Shown: positions 57,906-64,000 of the stretch, piece after piece
Position numbering within the stretch: position 1 is the stretch's first letter
Layout: every line of letters begins with the position of its first letter
NCBI GenBank assembly: GCA_026119855.1
Contig: JAOWBW010000250.1
Location: forward strand, 1,358,843 to 1,422,842
DNA: 64,000 nt
DNA from: Campanula takesimana
Taxonomy: Eukaryota > Streptophyta > Magnoliopsida > Asterales > Campanulaceae
Reading direction: 5' to 3'
Made by a program: the position numbers and the translations under genes
Notes under the pieces: model-generated
What the model saw: the letters and a program-made list of their open reading frames with translations, nothing else
Told to the model about the DNA's origin: nothing
Database searches by the model: none

Positions 57906-57963
57906 CAAGCATCATGATGTGACGAAAGTTAGACCCACTAAGTTTGAAAAAGTTTCAAAGCAG

Positions 57964-57981
57964 TCCCCAGCAGAGTCGCCA
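57964..57981 (-). other. Element F primer binding site (tRNA-Arg-like)
   Basis: Sense TGGCGACTCTGCTGGGGA, one base inside the LTR. Confidence 0.82.
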
Positions 57982-57982
57982 C

Positions 57983-59068
57983 TGTGAATACGTGTGTTTG
58001 AATTTGAGAATATTCATAGTAACATTAAAATTATGAGAGTCGCCACGCCGTTTTAATTATAGCCAAAACATTGAGAAAAAGCATGTTTAATGGGTTCGGG
58101 GGTCAAATTACAACAAGAGAAGAATATTGGACGTTATCACTCCTATTGCCCGAATTGATCGGTCTTTCTATCATGATGAAGGTGTTAGTAGTGTGTTAGT
58201 GATTGAGACCGGATCCGAAGATTGCCTACGTTCCTCTCAATGTGAGAAGCTCAGGTCAGCGTAGTTCGCAGAGAATTAGAATAGGCAGAAGAATCGGGAT
58301 CATGCATAATGAGGGGGGAATTACCTAAAGATTAGGGTTTAGAAGTAGTTCCTAGATCATCCTCGGTTTGATGAACCCTCGATCATCATCGGCTATGAAA
58401 TAACATATAATTATGAAGATCGCAACCCTAAATATAGCATAAATAAGGTTTTAATCTATGAACACGAAGAACATGCGAAGAACATATTATGAACATATGA
58501 ATGAGCATGCAAAGAATATGAAGAAACTATGAATAAACATGTACGAACATGAATATAAAAGATCTACATTAAAAATAATGCAAGAACGTGAAGAAATAAG
58601 TTAGAAAACTTACCTATGTTGGCAAGAAATAAACCTTGATCTTCTTGGAGGTTTGAATGCTAATTAGAGAGCAAAATTGTGTTTAAGAACTCTCCAATTC
58701 GGATCCTTAAACCAATAGCCTGGAGTGGTTTATATAGTAAACTGATGGGAGGATCTGATGGTCCAGATCATCCGGCGCAAGGTTGGCCGCCTGGCCATTG
58801 TTGATGCGGTGACAATAGTGGCCGCGTGGCCAAGATCAACGCGGAGCAATGTTGGCCGCGTGGCCAAGGTTGCCGGCTGACTTGATTTTCAAGCTAGGGT
58901 TTCACTGTTGCTTTATGGTAACCCTAAGTTGCCTATTTTGATGGATTTTGTCATAAATGAGATATTTTGGGAATCCAGGACAAGTCTTTGCAAGGTTTCT
59001 AATTCCTATAAAGTCCTTGTATATTTGGGAAAGTCCTAATAAACTCATTTTCAGATCGGGTACTAACA
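57983..59068 (-). repeat. Element F 5' LTR (1086 bp)
   Basis: Near-identical to 44577-45663. Primer-core copy at 58037-58045, motif 1 at 58225-58267, TATA at 58727-58736. Confidence 0.95.
58225..58267 (-). other. Structured motif 1, copy 13 (F 5' LTR)
   Basis: Identical to copy 8. Confidence 0.8.
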
Positions 59069-59073
59069 CCCTC
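59069..59073. repeat. Target site duplication of element F (right), CCCTC
   Basis: Matches 44572-44576. Confidence 0.93.
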
Positions 59074-60064
59074 TTACTCCATGGATCCAAGGGCGTCCCA
59101 AGAGTAGACTGAATGAGGACTTGATATCAATCACTTGAAATTCAATCGGCATGACAAGAGGGCCAATGGTGAGAGTGAGAAGGACAACACCAGAACACAG
59201 CGACTGGTGCTATCGTAAGCACGAACCACTTGAGAAGATGGGGCCAAATCATTTATCTTGATTCCCAAATCTGCGAGAACATGCACGGGGCATACATTTA
59301 CTGAGGAGCCATTATCGATCAAAACACGAGCTAAGTGCTCACCTCCGACCCCAACTGTGATGTGCAGAGCCTCGACATGATTAAGACCAATTTTTGGTGC
59401 ATCGAGATCGGTAAAAGTGATGATATTCCCAAAATGAATGTTGCCGATCATGTGGAAAGTGTCATTGGGAGAAGTCTCGATCGGATGACAGCTTGAGCAA
59501 GAGCTTTAACCAACACGTCTCGGTGCTCCTGTGAAGACGAGAGCAACCCCAAATGGATATATTAGCCTGGGTTTTCTTTAACTGGGTCAAGACCGGGTTC
59601 TCGGCGACCTTCTCTTTCTGAGCGGGGACTTCTTCTTTATCCTTTCCCAATTCACTTGCCTCGGGATTTGGAGGCTGATAGGCTCTTCCCGAGCGAGTGA
59701 GGTGATTCACATTTCCGCCAACCCAAGTGGCCTTTTTAACAGGGGCCTTTTGCTCCTTAACAGCTTTAGCACTAGACAAAATCGAATCCCAAGAGATCAT
59801 ATGGCATTCAAAATCTTCGGAGATAACAGGAGTTACAGTGTATTCAAAGCTTTCTTCGGAACGATGAATCTAGTCCTTGAGTAGTTTCCTTCAAACTCGA
59901 TCACATGGATCCCTGGCAAGGGATTAGTCACCACATTTGGTTGGGGCGGCTTCTGAATGAGTCCATCGTCTATCATGTCTTGCAGAGTGTGTCTCAAACT
60001 CCAACATTCATTTGTCGCATGACCAGGTGATACGTGGTATGCACAATATTTACTTGCATCCAAT
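59074..60064 (-). pseudogene. Element C protease, 5' part, and Gag end
   Basis: Minus strand: knuckle CAYHVSPGHATNEC near 60045, GLIQKPPQPNVVTNPLPGIH, then catalytic RVLIDNGSSVNVCPVH near 59325-59280. Frame changes near 59190, 59455-59560 and 59840. Continues at 44576 across F. Confidence 0.82.
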
Positions 60065-61605
60065 TCTTAGGAGGCGGATTAGGCGGGGCGGTATCCTTCT
60101 ATCGGCTTTAGTACTCCTTGGGCGACCAATCCTTGAAAGATAGTAGACAATGGAGCGCTGAATTTATCAAAATGGCGATCTCTCCGATTTCCACCATTCC
60201 TTCGCTGATCAGTGACAGAGTTCACAAACCCGTCTTGATTATAACACGGAGGTGCCTTATTGTAGCTGCTCCGGCTTGGTCCCACATTGCTGTTCCAAAA
60301 AGGAGCAGGGGTCATGGCAACATTGTTCACAACTGGTGCCGGGGCTTTAGCAGCGGATTGGAATCTGTAGGAGCTAGGAGAAGAATCTAGCTTGATCACT
60401 CCAGTTCGGACATCTTCGTCAATACGAGAACCCACATCAAGAATAGAAGCAAAATCTGGAAACGGGAGATATTCATCTTATCTGCATACACCGGCTGAAG
60501 ATTCTTAAGGAAAATACGAGTTTGCTCGGCACTGTCAGGCCTCTCCAGAGTTTGAGCAACTTTCTTCCTCCACCTACTTGCAAATTCAGAAAAGGATTCC
60601 TTCTCACGCTGAGCACACGAATCGAGGTCACGATGTCTCTTCTCCCAGTTGGAGTTATCTTTGTATCGCTTCTAGAATTCATCCACGAGCTTCCCCCAAT
60701 TATCAACCAGATTGGCATCCACAGTCATAAACCACTGCTTAGCGGCTCCTACAAAGTCAGATGGAAGTTGGAGGCCATCGCACCAACATTAGCCCCACGA
60801 GACTGCATTGCATGAGCGTAAGATTTCAGGTGGACCATTGGGCAACCTGTACCGTCAAATTTCTCCACATCGGGCATTTTGAATTTAGGAGGCAGAACAG
60901 CAAATGGAGATAATTTCAAGGAATCTGCAGAAAACTCCCCTTTATTCATGACCTTTCTCAACATTTCTTTCATTTCGCTCATTTCAATCTCAGCTTTAGT
61001 AAGGGGTACATATGGGACACCCTTGTAGAACACTTCTATTTGGCGGACTAGGTTAGGATCTTACCCCTGGGAAGTTCCTTGATTAATCTGAGAGGCACCG
61101 CTAGCAAACGCACCATAAGCGTTGGGCTGCTGATTCGGATACAGAGTCTGCATATACTGAGCAAAGGCATTATGATCAGGCGGATACTGAGATGGATGCA
61201 CAGCAAAATTTGCTGGATTCGGGATGAAGGGCTGGTGAGTGCCACTGAAGTCTGGATGAGCCACATTACCCTGAGGAGGGATGTTCTGGTGATGACTCTG
61301 GCCGATGGTGTTGCTACCAATAGGATTCAAGTTGATGGTAGGGATGCCACTTCCATTGGGACCTGTATTGCCATTGGGATTAGGACTGGGAACCCCATTT
61401 CCGGTCTGATTAACGTTCGGATCGCCATTGGGATTTATGTTGGGGTTGTCATTAGGAGCCCCATTACTATTCTGATTCTGCATCTGCACAAGTGTAGCCA
61501 GTAGCTCATCTTGCTGAATCCTCATCTGACCCAACACATTCTGCTCCAACCATGCTTGAAGACCTGGTGGCGGCACACAGGCTTCCTCATTCCTTCCTGG
61601 GCCAT
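60065..61605 (-). pseudogene. gag: Element C Gag
   Basis: ATG 61605-61603 aligned with A 23499. One A is missing five codons in, shifting frame. PPPGLQAWLEQNVLGQMR, the Asn/Pro/Gly block and the capsid region (WLIIGG frame-shifted against VDNWGK) are all recognisable. Stops from C-to-T changes: TAA near 61062 (CAA in A) and TAG near 60672 (CAG in A). A lost G near 60756 shifts the frame. Confidence 0.85.
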
Positions 61606-62586
61606 TGCAATAGCTTCTTCGGTTACAGGCACTGTCTCGGCAACTCGGATCAACCTCCCCTTACTGTTTCTAGCTCCCCCTTTCCAAGTAGATGCCAGGC
61701 TTAGAGTATCTGAAAGGGATGGTGTTTAGTGCTGATTAGAGAGTGAAAAGGATCGAGATTTTTCGAGTTTGATTCAAAAGGAGTTCAAAAATCAAAATCA
61801 ATCCTAGCATGCTGGATAAGCACTTGCTTTATTTTGACATGTTTTTGCATGAATCTTGGAATAGTGGATACCATCTCCAAAGTATAGGACCAACGTTTTC
61901 ACCTGTACTGTACTATTGGCCGTCCGAGCCCCTAGCGAAGGGCCTATACTCTTTCTGGGATCCACCATTCGGTTACGGTCTATGTGAGGGTCTTGACAAT
62001 TTCAAGTCAATCCAAGAATTTCAACATGATATCCACAATTGAGGTCGATTATAACCTTTTGGGAATTCATAGGATTGAAGTAAAACTGTTTAGACAAAAA
62101 CCGACATGAAGTCTGTGACGTGTTATTTTCGAAAGAATATGGACATCGCATTTCGGCTTTTGAAGCTTGGCTTACACCATCACAGCGACCGTAGGCGCTG
62201 CTAAGGGGGAAACAGTATACCGTTGACCCTATGGGAAGTCAAGTGAGCTCCCTTATGCCCCAGGTTTACCGTCTCGGGTTTGAGATTCTAAGACGCTTTT
62301 CAAAAAACGTGCATGTGTGTGAGGTATCTATGAGTTCGAAAAATCATTTTGAAAGCACGTAAAGAAAACAAGAAAATCATTTTTTCCTTTTTACTTGTTT
62401 TACCCCTTTTTTTGGGAATCACTCACCACGCAATGCATATATAATATATTATATTATATATATACAAATAAGATAAGCGAAAAGCCCCTGCAAAACAGAG
62501 GTTAGGGCACAGATATATACACCCCAAGTAAGGTACATAAAGCATGGCACACACAAAGATTTAGAGTCTAGCCAACTTTAAACAAC
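61606..62586 (-). other. Element C leader with nested stems
   Basis: Matches A 22520-23498. Stem arms on the plus strand: GTGGAT 61864-61869 with ATCCAC 61960-61965; AGTATAGG 61881-61888 with CCTATACT 61943-61950. Confidence 0.72.
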
Positions 62587-62604
62587 TCCCCAGCAGAGTC
62601 GCCA
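62587..62604 (-). other. Element C primer binding site (tRNA-Arg-like)
   Basis: Sense TGGCGACTCTGCTGGGGA, one base inside the LTR. Confidence 0.82.
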
Positions 62605-62605
62605 C

Positions 62606-64000
62606 TGTGAGAGCCCGCGCCCGAGAATGATCGGATCACCGCGAAATGACCGCCCGTGAAAGCGGTTCGCGCCCGTCTCGTGCTGATGCGCTTTTGGAAA
62701 TGCGCTCGGTTCTCACACAATGGTTTCCTCTTGATGCTGTGATTTGATTGCAAGAGTCGCCACCTCATTTTGATTTTAGGAAAAATGTAGACTTTTTGGA
62801 CAAGTTTAGGCCCCAAACACATGCAATAAAGTTGATCACAAAATTCAGCCCAGAAAAGGCAAACAGAAACCTTAGTATGTTTATCACCAATTTTCACCAT
62901 CTTAGCTTGGGAATCTGACAAAACCCAAAGAACAAAAGTTGAAGACCACGCATAAAACATGAAGATCCCAAAATTGGAGTTCATAGGATGAGTTTTAGTG
63001 GTTCAAAAGGTTTCTGACATTTCAATGTCAGAAACTGGAAGTGCAGAATCTGAATTTTTGAGTTTGAAACATATGTTTGAAAGGAGAACTTCCAATGACC
63101 CAAAAAATGTATAAAAAATATGATAATAATCCTGAGTTCGTGTAGAACAAATTAATGTTTTGATATTTGTCCAGAAAATTATTTTTAATCAAGTTTGAAG
63201 CCCATAACACAGCAAGGTACCACAGTGAATAAACAACTCAGATCACTGAGACCCAAATTTATGCATGAAAATATGATCTAGGCATGAAATATGAATATTA
63301 AACTTTAGGATAATATATTTAAATATGTTATGAACAACTTTTGTTCTTTGACCTAAACCAGAAAACCACTTTAAGATGGATTTACAAGCTCATCAAAATC
63401 AAGACTCTATACAGAAAGTAAAAAACTGATTATATGAGGCATGATTATAGACCTCAAAACACTACTATATCTTCAAACCAAGGCATGAAACTCAAGGAAT
63501 TTGATATTTAACATGTTAAAAACATTATCCAAGAGCTATTTCTCACAAATAATGATTTTCACATGCATGATCATGAAGGAAAGCCAAAGAGGGCAGATTT
63601 ACGCCCTTTGAGAGAACATGAAGATTTTCATAAACAAATTAAAAGCATATGAATATTATGACTATTATGAACATATATAAACATAATAAACTGAGTATTA
63701 GCATCACATGACCATCATTTATATACATAAAAAAAGCTTTACAAAGCTAAAAAAACCATGGAAGATGAAGGAAACCTAGTCATTATTTGACTAGGTTCCA
63801 AACCACTCCCAATATTGCTTACATATCTAAAGAGCAAGGTTTACATAGAGTTTTACCTAGCTTTTGAGATTATGGGTGCTCCCTTTGTCAACCAAGGAAG
63901 ACTTTTTCTTTTCTTTTTTGCTTTGTGTTTGATCAAAGTTTTGGCTTTGATGTGTTTTTTGTGGTTTGTTTGGTGATTTATGGGTGGTGTAGGGTGGTGT
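62606..64000 (-). repeat. Element C 5' LTR, continues past the window
   Basis: Close to the A LTR but lacking about 500 bp (A 21825-22320), including the CGAGAAGAG hairpin; the break shares a CA with both sides. Primer-core copy at 62754-62762. Confidence 0.8.

Larger units (their letters stand above)
44577..59068 (-). mobile_element. Element F: young 14.5-kb non-autonomous LTR retrotransposon
   Basis: LTRs 57983-59068 (5') and 44577-45663 (3'), ends TGTGAATACG..GTACTAACA, TSD CCCTC, primer site 57964-57981, polypurine tract at 45664-45679. The 12.3-kb interior encodes only one small Gag-like ORF (54207-53527). The rest is tandem arrays and structured motifs. By eye the LTRs differ by one substitution and one single-base indel, so the insertion is recent. 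Without Pol, it must have been moved by another element's proteins. Confidence 0.95.
41744..64000 (-). mobile_element. Element C: Ogre/Tat-type retrotransposon, minus strand, split by F
   Basis: Sense order from the right: LTR (from beyond 64000 to 62606), primer site, leader, gag, protease, [F inserted at 44577-59068], linker, RT, RNase H, and the start of the second RNase H. It ends at the B junction. Second RNase H remainder, integrase and 3' LTR are absent. Very close to A across gag, linker and RT. Confidence 0.88.

Noticed and set aside
57205..57915. Three long overlapping minus-strand frames (236, 198 and 155 codons) rich in Cys, His and Thr
   Set aside because: They are the three frames of a 25-bp repeat that happens to lack stops; no domain or start context.
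16..58267. Motif 1 as a hammerhead or other known self-cleaving ribozyme
   Set aside because: The hammerhead core CUGANGA..GAAA is absent, and I cannot match the conserved positions to another known core; left as an unassigned structure.

Overview
This window looks like nuclear intergenic DNA of a flowering plant. It is built almost entirely of nested LTR retrotransposons and the long tandem arrays they carry. I see no intact host gene, no rRNA or tRNA gene, and nothing bacterial. The only recognisable host-type coding sequence is a broken plant mobile domain (PMD) gene with plant-style GT..AG introns.

Layout. (1) 1-19027 is most of a minus-strand, non-autonomous Ty3/gypsy element ('D') of Tat/Ogre type. 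Its 5' LTR (17515-19027), tRNA-Arg-like primer site, leader, small Gag-like ORF (6589-7425) and tandem arrays are present, and its 3' LTR should lie just left of base 1. D carries the PMD pseudogene (1473-4240) in antisense. D is split at 9087-17329 by a complete plus-strand element with 2.6-kb LTRs, a 5-bp target duplication (ATCAA) and a broken Gag, but almost no Pol ('T', Tekay/Del-like). (2) 19028-20365 holds a copia Gag remnant and a 215-bp tandem repeat. (3) 20400-31090 is plus-strand Ogre/Tat element 'A': LTR, primer site, leader, gag, protease, RT, RNase H, second archaeal-type RNase H, integrase, structured 3' region, and an antisense ORF cut off at 31090. (4) 31095-34745 is a mosaic of an LTR-like piece, the tail and 3' LTR of a plus-strand D-like element ('G'), and tandem repeats. 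(5) 34750-41743 is Ogre/Tat element 'B', cut off inside RT. (6) From 41741 to the window end is minus-strand Ogre/Tat element 'C', a close relative of A. It is joined to B head-on at a 3-bp microhomology and split by a young 14.5-kb non-autonomous minus-strand element 'F' (44577-59068; TSD CCCTC; LTRs differing at only two sites by eye).

How the parts fit. A, B and C are decayed members of an autonomous family (full gag-pol domain set). D, F and G lack Pol. D and F encode a small coiled-coil protein ending in the same unusual C-X2-H-X4-H-X4-C knuckle, and D and F have the same kind of tRNA-Arg-like primer site. All these elements share a recurring structured sequence. This is what one would expect of a helper/satellite retrotransposon system.

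The most notable unexplained signal is a pair of RNA-like stem-loop motifs. Motif 1 (13 copies) has a near-constant outer stem CTACG/CGTAG and a variable inner hairpin that co-varies. Motif 2 (4 copies) is a CTAGR/YCTAG stem around a CCC-GNRA-GGG hairpin. Every copy is in the sense orientation of its host element, across both autonomous and non-autonomous elements. Also notable are a PBS-like 9-mer repeated inside every LTR examined, a nested stem structure in the A/B/C leaders, and triplicated palindromic boxes near the LTR TATA boxes.
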